A DNA stretch of 64,000 nucleotides, from the NCBI GenBank assembly GCA_021234155.1, contig JAJEKV010000005.1:18958089-19022088 (forward strand). Reading direction: 5' to 3'. Source of the DNA: Isoetes taiwanensis. Its lineage: Eukaryota; Streptophyta; Lycopodiopsida; Isoetales; Isoetaceae. Of the stretch, positions 1 through 8,929 are shown one piece after another. How positions within the stretch are numbered: the first letter of the stretch is position 1; every line of letters starts with the position of its first letter. A model generated the notes under the pieces. The model was not told the DNA's origin and ran no database searches. It worked only from the letters and a program-made list of their open reading frames with translations. Both the position numbers and the translations under genes were made by a program.

Positions 1-56
1 CCCAAAGGCACATTCAAGGATCGCATACTCGAGCGGTCTACCATGGGCCCATTACA
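1..56 (-). repeat. TRIM LTR end fragment
   Basis: The first bases match the outer end of the miniature LTR element described at 45,620-45,749, ending in the same cattaca before unique sequence. Only the terminal part of one LTR is inside the window. Confidence 0.6.
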
Positions 57-790
57 CATATTGCCTCTGGCTAGTATGTGCAAAATCATGTTATTCCCTT
101 TATCCTAGTATTAGGAAAGCAGACAAGGTCTTAAATAATGCATTATATCATTGCAGCTTCAAAGCATTAACATTCACAAGTCCTCGACTTTGCCACATGG
201 GAGGTGTACCACACCACCTATTATCACTCTTATATAAAGCAGTATCCTTTTTTGTTATTTAAGCTATTTATTTGATGCATTTTGTTTGAGACGACCTTCT
301 GCTGACACGTGGTAGGGCAATGGTTTTAACCTCATAAATGCCTCATAAATGCGGACAACTCAGCCGTATAAATGTTGCCTCATAAATGCCGAGCGCAAAA
401 TAACGAAGGGATCATTTCATGGCATCCAAATGCTTGGCAGGCCCCTTTTGTAAGCTTTCTCTCCGTAGCCCTAGCCAGGCTTATCGACTACTCTGCTCCA
501 AATTTCTCTATGGCATGGCCTGCTGCCGCTCTTGCATCCGTGTATTGCAAAAACTCTGCAAAAATCGATAGCATTGAAGGCCTGTTTCGATCTAAATGGC
601 CTGATTTGGGCTGCCGCTGAGATTCCGGCACAGCAGAGTGCAAAGCAGGGCGTTTAACAATTGTCTTCTGGATAGAGGAGGATTAGGATTTTGACGGAAG
701 AAGCGGGAGAAGCCGAGTGTCTGGCAGTATTGAAGAAAAAAGAAGATTTCTTCTTAAGATCATCACAAATCTAAATTAGTTTTAGCAACT
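57..790. repeat. Duplicated segment, copy 1 (partner at 45,750-46,490)
   Basis: This stretch is nearly identical to 45,750-46,490, and both copies are preceded by the same TRIM LTR end. Similarity stops abruptly after tttagcaact at about 790 (46,490 in the partner). It contains a TATA-like ttatataaagc near 229-239 and an ATG at 419. That ATG opens a short frame of about 50 codons here and 67 codons in the partner, because the copies differ by small indels at CTG/CAG sites. I do not recognise the product. It could be a host promoter and first exon or anonymous repeat DNA. The small frame is not called as a gene because the two copies do not conserve it. Confidence 0.65.
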
Positions 791-1100
791 CTCCCGTGTA
801 AGTGTCGGCTTCCCTTACTTGGAGTGGGAAGTCGGAAGTTCCTCGGACGATGAAGTCGTCCAGGTCTGTTTTCCGGAGCTGGTGCAGCAGCTCGTCAGGT
901 CGATACTCTCTTTCCCCGCACTCGGGAGGTTCACGGATGTCGCTAAAAGCGGGTACTCTTAAGCCCTCACGATGATGGGGGCTAGGCTTGTGATGCCCAA
1001 CCCAATGGGTGGCGCGATCCTGAGAGTTTGCCGGCTTCTTTCGAATTCTGCAATTCTGATTACGCTGCTTATTTGCTCTTACTGTTTGGGTCGAGCTCAT
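771..1100 (-). other. Unrecognised open stretch left of the retrotransposon
   Basis: One minus-strand frame stays open from inside the neighbouring LTR to about 771. It encodes a charged, low-complexity peptide with no motif I know. It adjoins the insertion point of the 1,101-5,735 element, so it was probably contiguous with 5,736-6,350 before the insertion. Joining the two sides exactly gives a stop within a few codons, so it need not belong to the same protein. Confidence 0.3.
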
Positions 1101-1557
1101 TGTTGAGTTTGGGGTTCTTGGCAACACCTTGCGGCGGCTGATCCAGTCCATGCCGGATGCCCTGGGGCTGCCACAAATGCTCATGGATCAATAAAAGAAG
1201 ATGGGAAGAAACTCCAAGAACAAGAACAAAGCAAAGAATGAACAAAAGCGAGAATCATGTTGATGCTCCAAAAGGAGGTGCTCCAAAGCGTGAGCAAAAA
1301 CCTAAACAATGAGAGGAAATGCTCTCTCTAAATAGTAGAGAAAAACCTAACCCTAAGCCGACATCTCACCTTTCACATATCTAGGCTAAATCACGGGCCA
1401 TAGATTGTGGGGTCCAATATGACAAATACATGTGGCCTATGCCACCTACCACATATGTGGGCTAAATCTGGGCCGTAGATCAAGTGGTCCAATGTGATAA
1501 ATACATGTGGCCTATGCCACTCATACTCATACATATGTTTAGCCCAAAGGGCTAACA
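1101..1557 (-). repeat. 3' LTR of the tRNA-Asp primed element
   Basis: Partner of 5,289-5,735. The two copies are alike except for small indels, several of them at CAG/CTG sites. A minus-strand polypurine tract (GGTGGGGGGGAG) lies immediately outside it at 1,558 onward. Confidence 0.85.
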
Positions 1558-1884
1558 CTCCCCCCCACCACACCAAACTATGTAGAACCTTTATAACAGC
1601 AGGTTAAACATTTACAATAGTGTCCAAAGTGAGGGGAAATAATGATAATGTCGCCGAAGTCTTGATCCAAAAATGCCAATATCGATGAAGTACAAAAATC
1701 GTAAGAGGTTGAGAAGGCTGTCACCACTTCTCTTGAGCTTGCCACAAGCTCCTTTAATTTCGTAGAAGTCAAATCTAATGTGGAGAAGGCTGTCACCACT
1801 TCTCATAGAGCTTGCCACTAGCTCCAAATACATGCGCCAATCAAAGTGTCTTGTTGAACAAAAAAATGTGGAAACAAAAGTTGT

Positions 1885-2130
1885 TGAAGGGGCGGAAGGT
1901 TTTAAGTCATCTTCATGCCATTTTTGAACTGGAAAAGTTGAAACAAGGAGTTGAACTTGAAAGATTTGAAACATAAGTGATTGAAGGGGCGGAAGGCCCT
2001 AAGTTATCTTCACGCCATTTGTTGAACTTGAAAGAGTTTGAGCAGATAGTTGAACTTGAAGGAGTTGAAAATTGAAAGGCGGAAGGCTGTAAGTCATCTT
2101 CACGCCATTTGTTGAACTTGAAAGAGGCTC
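1885..2130. repeat. Diverged ~95-bp tandem repeat inside the element
   Basis: Three units carry the string ggcggaaggc followed by a catcttc...cgccattt...gttgaacttgaaag core. They start near 1,889, 1,987 and 2,080, and an isolated relative lies near 2,655. The spacing is about 92-98 bp. No coding potential is visible. Confidence 0.7.
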
Positions 2131-2924
2131 AACCGCCATGTATTATGGACGGTCAAGATGGATTAAAAAGGTTGTCTCTCAAATGCCCTGCATTTGGGTT
2201 GATGAGGTAAGCTTGAATGTTGAGGAAAGATTGCTGAAAAAAGGCCTACACATGCCATAGGGCTGTGTGAGGTTTGTTGGTACAAGGTACAAAGAAGATC
2301 TCAAGAATGCGGCAAAAGATGAGGCGTCCCCAAAATGTGCCAAAAATATGTTCCAAAGACTTCCTGCATGAAAAGAGGATTGAAAGTTGTGCTTTCGAAG
2401 TCACGTAGTGTGGGGCCATGACAATTTTGATGAACTCACGCCATTGGGCGTGATTTTGTTGCCGAAAGAGAAGGATCTTCTTTGGACTTATGGATTGATG
2501 AAAATTTGTGCCTCCAAAGGCATAATGCCTCAAAAATTTGACAAGAGGTCAAGAAGTCACCATTAAACAAAGCACGCCAAGTGGCCGTGATCGAGTTTGC
2601 ATCCAAGAATGGCCTTAACATGCCGTTGGGCCATGTAAGGCGAAGGTATGAAAGGGGCGGAAGGTTGAATCATCTTCGCGCCATTTGCTTATAAGCATGC
2701 CATGTATAGAACGTGATAGATGGTATAAAAAACCCTCTTCAATAGTAGAAGAAGTGAAAAATACCAAGAATGGTGCCCATCTTGAATGGCCTAAGTGCCA
2801 AAGGTTGCCATAAAAGAATCGAGTCATTGAAGATATGTGTGTTGAACGACAAGTGCCCGCCTTGAAGGTGCAGACAATTAAAAATTTCATGCTCACCCTT
2901 TTTTTTTTTTTTAATGGTTGGGTG

Positions 2925-3200
2925 GGCCGCACGCCGGAATTGGTGCCACGCCCGTGAGGGGCCGTGGGCGCTGAAAGTGCCGTGGCCGTGGGGTTCTGAG
3001 GGCGGAAGGCCCGCGCGTGGCGTCTTCGTGGGGGGCGTCCGCAGCCGTGATGGGCGTGGGGGCTCGATCTTTGAGGCCACGCCGTGAGAGGCCGTGGGAG
3101 AGGCCACGCCGTGAAGGGCCGTGGGAGCTCTGATAACGAAACAGAGTGCCGTGAGGTGCTGAGAGCAGAGAGGCCACGCCGTGACAAGCCATGGCGCCTA
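2925..3200. repeat. GC-rich short-repeat block
   Basis: This run of imperfect repeats is built from ggccacgccgtgag and gggccgtggg modules. It is much richer in G+C than the rest of the element and follows a poly(T) run at about 2,899-2,913. It may have come from captured host sequence or simple-repeat expansion. I see no conserved frame. Confidence 0.6.
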
Positions 3201-5270
3201 GAAGGTCGTTTGTTGGTCCACGTAGTGAGGCCGTGGAGGTATGCATAGTCGGTACTCTTGATTTCAGCGGATCTCGGAGTGAGAGTAAGATTGTCAAGAA
3301 AAAAGGATAGGGCATTTCATGGCCACGGAAAATACTTTGCGAGAGTGAGGGTGCATCGCTGCTGCTGCTAGACCTATGCCGCTCAAAGATGGCTTCAATA
3401 TTTTGCTTGGCGATGTACAAATCCGAGCCTGTCTGTCTGAGACAGTGCGAATGTTGCAACAGATGCTTCTTAGCAGGTAAATTGCTTGACGAAAATATTG
3501 AGACAGAGCTTCAGGTTGGAATAAGCGACCAAATCACATTTCTTGATTGTGGTCTTGAAGTTCGAGGCCCGGAGATGGTTTATCATGATTTACCTGAGAA
3601 GAATTCCTCAAGAAGCAGAGAAATATGGCAGCCACATATCAAATTTTACAGAGACCCCTTTGCGTGGGCGATGTCGTCTGGCCATTAAGGCTCTTGCATA
3701 TAGAGAGATATATTTTGCTGTGATTGGAAGGAATCCTGCCTTATGCTGGACTATTCCGTCGGGGATTTATTTCGGGGTTGGAGTCCACGAGCCGTGGATA
3801 ATGGAGCTTAACCAAAAGAATTTCTTTTTTTTTGTGCAAGGTTCCACGCCGTGGAGTTGTCATGCTGGATTTGGGGCTGAGTCCGTGACCTGTAGGCACC
3901 CGAGTTTGCTTTGAAGTTGAATGAAGCCATGCCCTGATGGTGAGCGTCAAAAATTTGTTATGGCTGAGCCTTAGCCTAAGCCGCCCAGACCATGAAGATG
4001 AAGGTCAGAGAAGCCAGGCCTTGATGGGCCTTGGCCGTCTTTTGATCAGAATGAATCTGCAGAAAGTAAAGAAGAGGGCAGTGCATGAAAATCCCAACTG
4101 AGGTACTCTCTTGCCAAATAATTGATGCTCTGTCCAAAAGTAATTGAGAATCCCCTGTTTTTCAAATGATATGGCCCCAGAAGATTGAGATCTAGATGCA
4201 GAAGATTGAGATCTGGAGACTAAGAAATTTGTTTTGGTGCCGTTTTGCCAAGGGAAAACCATGCCAACTGCTGCAATTTAGACGTCTGAAAAGATTTTGG
4301 TTCTTTGACTGTGCATGTTCAAAATAGGGGCGGATCTCTTCACGCTAAAACAGATCAAAAATTCCTAAAGAGCCCCTTGGTTGAATGGGGTTTTGTTTGC
4401 TCTTCGAATGGTGCTGCTGGTTTGGTTTGCTGAAAAATCTCGTTGCGGGCTTCCCTAAGATGCAGTGTTGGAAAAAATCGCTTATGGAAGAGCCGTGGAG
4501 CCATTTTCTTTGTGGGTTGCTTGCCAAAGCAAGGCCAACCGCATCAATGCAAGACCAAGCTCCTGTTCGGTGGTCGATTTTCAAAAGAAGCTTGTCTATC
4601 CTGAAGTATCCCGAATCCTCGTTCAGATCGAAAGGGCATCTGCAGCACCCAAAATAGAAGATTCCGGAAGAATGTGAGCAAATATGGCTGCTTACAGAAC
4701 AGAGTATGGATATGTTGCTGATGTAGCACAGGAGGAAAAAATTTCTATGAAGAACCCAAGTGTTTGCTGAAAAGAACTGCGCCAAAATTTGCCCATGTTT
4801 GAAGTATTGGGCAAATGTCACAGAGTATGGTCATGAAAAACAGGCTGAAGACCCGAAGAACATCTCCAACACTGCATGCAAACGAGAAGAACTTTTAACA
4901 TTTGTGGCAAAAATACTAGGAAGAGAACCACAGTTTTTTTTTTTTTTTTTTTTTTTTACTGTGAACATGAAACGAACTATGGATATGAACCAAATAAGAA
5001 CTGTATCATGCAAGAACCAACGTTGCCCCTTTTCGAGACAGTGACAGATATGATAGATAATAAGCAAGAAGAATGTGTCGATGAAGAACCAGTTATTTTT
5101 GACAAATAAGAACTTTATGCTGCCAAAAACCAAATTTGACCCTTTCTGAAACAATGGGCAAATATCAGACATGTGAATCCGAGAAAGTGTCAATGTAGAA
5201 CCAAATAAGATTTTCTAAACTTTTGGAGAAACTTAAACAAAAACAAGAGGATGATCATGAGCCCAAGAGA

Positions 5271-5287
5271 CCCCGGCAACGGCGCCA
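5271..5287 (-). promoter_or_regulatory. Primer-binding site, tRNA-Asp
   Basis: The plus strand reads CCCCGGCAACGGCGCCA, the 3' end of plant tRNA-Asp including CCA. It is one base from the LTR at 5,289, so minus-strand synthesis would start here, reading on the minus strand. Confidence 0.85.
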
Positions 5288-5288
5288 G

Positions 5289-5735
5289 TGTTGAGTTTTG
5301 GGGTTCTTGGCAACACCTTGCAGCAGCAGTCCATGACTGCCGGATGCCACAGGGCTGCCACAAATGCTCATGGATCAACAAAAGAAGATGGGAAGAAACT
5401 CCAAGAACAAGAACAAAGCAAAGAATGAACAAAACAGAATCATGTTGATGCTCCAAAAGAAGGCGCTCCAAAACGTGAGCAAAAACCTAAACAATGAGAG
5501 GAAATGCTCTCTCTAAATAGTAGAGCAAAACTCTAACCCTAACTGACATCTCACCTTTCACATATCTAGGCTAAATCTGGGCCATAGATTGTGGGGTCCA
5601 ATATGACAAATACATGTGGCCTATGCCACCTACCACATATGTGGGCTAAATCTGGGCCGTAGATCAAGTGGTCCAATGTGATAAATACATGTGGCCTATG
5701 CCACTCATACATATGTTTAGCCCAAAGGGCTAACA
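5289..5735 (-). repeat. 5' LTR of the tRNA-Asp primed element
   Basis: TG...CA-bounded LTR paired with 1,101-1,557. It is followed on the minus strand by the primer-binding site at 5,271-5,287. Confidence 0.85.
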
Positions 5736-6233
5736 TCGACGTAGTCCTCATCTTCTTCCTCTGATTCTTCGTGTTGCTCCTTCTCGTACTGTGAAAGGAG
5801 CCGTTGCTGTGGCTAATGGGTCCACGTCCATGGGGGGGATGGAGGTTTCTCCCATGGGGTTCTCGGCACGGCGGGTAAGAAAAATGGCTAAGGCAGCGTT
5901 GAAAGAAAAGCACTTGGTCCTGTTGACAGTCAGGACCATTGGCTCGGGCATGCGCTGGGCCTTGTTTGTGAGGTACTTGGCAATGTTTGGAACATCGCCT
6001 AAGGCTGCTTGAAGGGATTGCCTAGGAACAAAGTAGCCTATGCAAGGTGGGAGCTGCACTAAGGATGGCCCTACCCTAGCTTGGAATTCAGACAGGACTC
6101 TGCTATATGCTGGGGTTGCCTGCAAGGTTGCATGGACATCTATCTCTTTAGGAAGATTGGGAAAACCTCATTGGCGTCGACCGGCGACATGGTATTTGGG
6201 GCTGTACCATCGCCTGAAATCAGAGGTTGCCAT
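5736..6233 (-). pseudogene. Broken reading frame with acidic tail, possible histone-fold protein
   Basis: A minus-strand ATG at 6,233 sits about 115 bp downstream of a TATA box (6,346-6,356). The frame runs 21 codons to a TGA at 6,168-6,170, then continues open in the same frame for about 140 codons. A +1 shift near the end would give a strongly acidic tail (E/D-rich, about 15 residues) that ends at the retrotransposon junction. In the middle, an AY..VL..F..RV stretch followed by FVPR..LQAAL vaguely recalls H2A or H4 helices. That resemblance is weak. The H3-like frame lies 0.7 kb upstream on the same strand. I do not recognise the protein with confidence. It could equally be a retroelement gag. 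Confidence 0.35.
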
Positions 6234-6345
6234 GAATCTAGCGAGGAAGAGACTAGCAAACAGATGCAAGAGCGCCACAGGGAGCTGGGAAATCGGCTAA
6301 GGGGGCAGGAGCAAACTCGTAGGGTGCTACGTAAGAAATGAGGGA

Positions 6346-6356
6346 CCTATTTATAG
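6346..6356 (-). promoter_or_regulatory. TATA box (CTATAAATAGG)
   Basis: Read on the minus strand this is a near-ideal plant TATA element. It lies downstream of an aaccctaa-type stretch and about 115 bp before the ATG at 6,233. It may be the promoter of the broken frame at 5,736-6,233 or the U3 promoter of an LTR beginning at 7,514. Confidence 0.55.
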
Positions 6357-6544
6357 AAAAGGGGGAAACCCTAATTTTTGGGTGACTTGGAAAATTCTTG
6401 GGGTTGGGCAATTCTAGCCTATATCGAGGTCTAAATGGGAATTGGAAGACTAATTTAAGGGTTTGAGCATATTTGGATTACCTAAAGATCCTAATACAAC
6501 AAGTTGGAGATCATTTGGACAAGTTATGGAGAAGAAATGGTAGG

Positions 6545-6820
6545 AGGTCTCTGCGTGGCGCCTCGTTCAAAAGGCTGGACTTTAGTTTCTTGACCCGGTA
6601 GCGGCGTGTGAGACATCAGTCCCATTTTGATCAAAACATGTCAATTTGGGTAAACTAAGGGTGTAAGGATGGCCGGACTTCGTCAAATTAAGAAGAATCG
6701 ACCCCTTACTTGGTCAATTTGGAGCTGTTTTGGGAAATTTTGGGCAAGGTCTCTGCGTGGCGCCTCGTGCAAAAAGCTGGACTTTGGTTTCTTGACCCGG
6801 TAGCGATGTTTGAGACATCA
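6545..6820. repeat. 74-bp direct repeat pair
   Basis: Positions 6,545-6,618 and 6,747-6,820 are near-identical (ggtctctgcgtggcgcctcg ... gagacatca) and lie 202 bp apart. They sit between the H3-like frame and the TATA box, as enhancer-like repeats often do in LTR U3 regions. Their function is unknown. Confidence 0.75.
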
Positions 6821-6959
6821 CACACCACAGTGCAGGAATGTGCTATTTTAGTAAAACAAAAGCTACTACTTGCTAACTTGTCCTAATTAAGCAAGATTGG
6901 ACACATAAACTACTCAAAATTGTTTTATATTACAAAATTTTTGATTATTTACAAAATGT

Positions 6960-7466
6960 TTATTTGGGATCTCCCTTAATTAAACTAGCTAATTGCATGT
7001 CCTTCCTCATGAGGGTTACTCGCTTTGCATGAACAGTGCAAGCTGTCGAGTCCTCAAAATGTTGCACTATCCCTGCGCTTTCATTTTGCTTCTTGCTGAT
7101 TGCCGGTGACATCTCATCTGTGACCCTCATGCCAGTGTTGAAGTCCTGCATGACTTCTCTAACTAGACGAGCAAATGGGGCACGGGGAATTAGGAGGCCG
7201 TAACTGCGCTGGAAGTGCCTAATCTCTCTTAGTGCTCTTCTCTCGGTCTCCTTCCTGCTGGGCTTCTTCTTGGCTGGCTTCTTCGGGACCTTGGGCTTTG
7301 GTGGTGGCGGCCTTAGTGTCTGGCTCTTCGTTGGATGTCTGCCCTCGATAGTCCGTACCCTGTTCTCCTGATAGTACTTGTTGTACTCCTCCCACTTCAC
7401 CATGAAGGCGTTGTGTTCCCTCATCTTTCTCTCGTAGATCTTGACAGGGTCCGTGATATAGGGTAT
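6960..7466 (-). CDS. Divergent histone H3-like protein
   Basis: This intact minus-strand frame gives 168 aa from the ATG at 7,466. An in-frame ATG at 7,601 would add 45 residues, but these are encoded by LTR-head and polypurine sequence, so I prefer the inner start. Residues 1-75 form a charged, Lys/Pro-rich tail. The last ~95 residues follow the H3 core in order: ALREIRHFQRS (alphaN), PFARLVREVMQDF (alpha1), a diverged alpha2, then HFEDSTACTVHAKRVTLMRK (alpha2 end, L2) and KDMQLASLIKGD (alpha3). The usual H3 tail signature around K4, K9 and K27 is not recognisable. Its role could be packaging, a centromere-type variant or a captured host gene; it is unknown. Family confidence is high, and whether it is expressed is unknown. 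Confidence 0.85.
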   Translation of the reverse strand: MPYITDPVKIYERKMREHNAFMVKWEEYNKYYQENRVRTIEGRHPTKSQTLRPPPPKPKVPKKPAKKKPSRKETERRALREIRHFQRSYGLLIPRAPFARLVREVMQDFNTGMRVTDEMSPAISKKQNESAGIVQHFEDSTACTVHAKRVTLMRKDMQLASLIKGDPK

Positions 7467-7474
7467 CATGCGAT

Positions 7475-7560
7475 TATCGATCACGGGACCGTATCTTTGT
7501 CTTTGGGCGTCACATTCTCCCCACCTTGGAATGATGCTGTCCGCAGCATCGTGGGTCTCC
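7475..7560 (-). repeat. LTR head with polypurine tract
   Basis: On the minus strand a purine tract (AAGGTGGGGAGAA, about 7,515-7,527) is followed by TGTGACGCCC at 7,514. About 48 bp from there match the LTR head ending at 10,245. The preceding GCTGCGGACAGCATC string parallels the chromovirus sequence just before its 3' LTR at 43,484. An LTR, or a fragment of one, therefore begins here and runs into the H3-like frame. The purine-tract string occurs twice (7,515-7,530 and about 7,557-7,572). Confidence 0.6.
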
Positions 7561-7601
7561 CCACCTTGGAATCTTCCTAACCGGCAATCAACCTGATGCA
7601 T

Positions 7602-8102
7602 ACAGTATAGTACTATGGTACTTACACATTTATTATGATTACCCTAAAGCAATATTTTTATAACATTATTACGCCCTTAACTTATGAAATAACTTATCAA
7701 TTCGTGACATCATTAAAAGCGGTTACTTTCGATAATTTCACTTATCCGACAATTTAGTTTATCAAAATTTTAACATTTAATGTATATAATTATCATTCGA
7801 GGTACTCCCTAGATGAAGTTAGAGGACTCCCTAGACCATCGAAAGGTGAGCAGTTTACATGGCCACTTAGATGAGCTCAGGTTGAGCAGTAATGGGGAGT
7901 AGATTGACTGCTAAGGGAAGTCTAAAAATAGTCTATAAGTTTAAATTCCTTATGTTAAGAAAAAGCAGTGATTTGCCTCTAGTTCATCTAGTGATGGCGG
8001 TTGAGCTCATTTGGATGGCTCGGTTGAGAGCAGTTTAAGGAGGAATATGTTGTTAGGGGATAAAAAGGGAATTTAGACTCACACTTCCATTGATCTATTG
8101 AT
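7602..8102. other. AT-rich stretch without a recognisable gene
   Basis: I see no coding potential. A duplicated phrase (gaggtactccctaga, gaggactccctaga) occurs near 7,799-7,840. The right part is probably internal sequence of the element whose LTR begins at 8,113. Confidence 0.4.
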
Positions 8103-8323
8103 CAAGGGGGAGTGTTAGAATATGATCTAATAGATCAAGAAGTGCGTGTGGCGGTGACTAGCGCGCCAAGTTGGCGATCAAGCCAAGAGCCGCGACTCAT
8201 CGAAGAACCACAAGCGCACCTATTTGTAAGCCATGGTTGGGGCTGTTCCAACCAGTCCATTCAATCTATTTTGTTCTTCCTCCATATTTTATCACTTTAT
8301 AGCATGACTTGAGTCCTCTCACA
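8103..8323 (+). repeat. Polypurine tract and LTR-like start
   Basis: AAGGGGGAG at 8,104-8,112 immediately precedes TGTTAGAATATG at 8,113, the usual arrangement at the 3' LTR of a Ty1/copia element on the plus strand. A plausible ACA end lies near 8,323, but no partner LTR was found, so the right boundary is a guess. Confidence 0.4.
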
Positions 8324-8635
8324 AAGTACCAAAGCAAGTGAAGGGTAGGCCATTCTGGCACTTGAGTAACATGTATGCATGGAGTCTTTCTACTGTGACG
8401 TCCCCTACTCATATACGGTGCACTCAGGTACTTTGGTATACAACCGAGGTTCATCCCCATACCAGCTCCATCTGTCTGTATGTTGGGGCCCTCCCATTAT
8501 GCTCAATTATGATTGGGGGCGCCTATGATTTTAAGATGTAGAATGATGAGTTTTGATGGAGCCTCTGGGAAGAATGAAGGGGTCATTTTACCTGTCTCCC
8601 TAACCCGGGGGTCTAATGTGACTATTTTTTATCTT

Positions 8636-8725
8636 AAATCTATGTTTTTTTTATAATAACCCATTGAATTGTTTTAGGGATATGGTCTATGGTTTCAAGA
8701 ATTATATCTATATCAAATCACATGG
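8636..8725 (-). repeat. Reverse copy of the 58-kb tRNA-like repeat family
   Basis: The stretch from ataacccattgaattg to the tatggtctatggtttc region is the reverse complement of about 58,555-58,660. The copy is partial. Sequence near 8,470-8,560 also resembles the family but less clearly. Confidence 0.6.
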
Positions 8726-8929
8726 AACCATTTTTACATATTACAAGGAGTTCATCCCCATACCAGCTCCATCTTGTCAGGGGCCCTCCACATCACGCAG
8801 CCTTGATGAGTTCGATGGGAAGAATGAACAAAGATCGAGCGTAAACATACATATGGGGATACCATCACATCACATAACCATTTCGAAGGATGGCTCGTCA
8901 CATATCTGCATAGACAAAGATCAACACAT

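Larger units (their letters stand above)
1101..5735 (-). mobile_element. Non-autonomous LTR retrotransposon, tRNA-Asp primed
   Basis: Two matching LTRs (1,101-1,557 and 5,289-5,735) both begin TGTTGAG and end GGGCTAACA. The orientation is minus: next to the right LTR, positions 5,271-5,287 match 17 nt of the 3' end of plant tRNA-Asp (CCCCGGCAACGGCGCCA), and next to the left LTR is a purine-rich tract on the minus strand (1,558-1,575). The 3.7-kb interior has no gag or pol, only short unrelated frames, so it is a LARD-like passenger that would need enzymes in trans. The 5-bp flanks (ctcat and tcgac) are not a target duplication, which suggests recombination or sequence error. Confidence 0.85.

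Noticed and set aside
372-620. 82-codon frame as a gene
   Set aside because: The near-identical copy at 46 kb does not preserve the frame, and no family is recognised.
6960-7466. Giant-virus insertion as the source of the H3-like frame
   Set aside because: No other large-DNA-virus gene (capsid, packaging ATPase, polymerase) is visible nearby. Kept only as an alternative.
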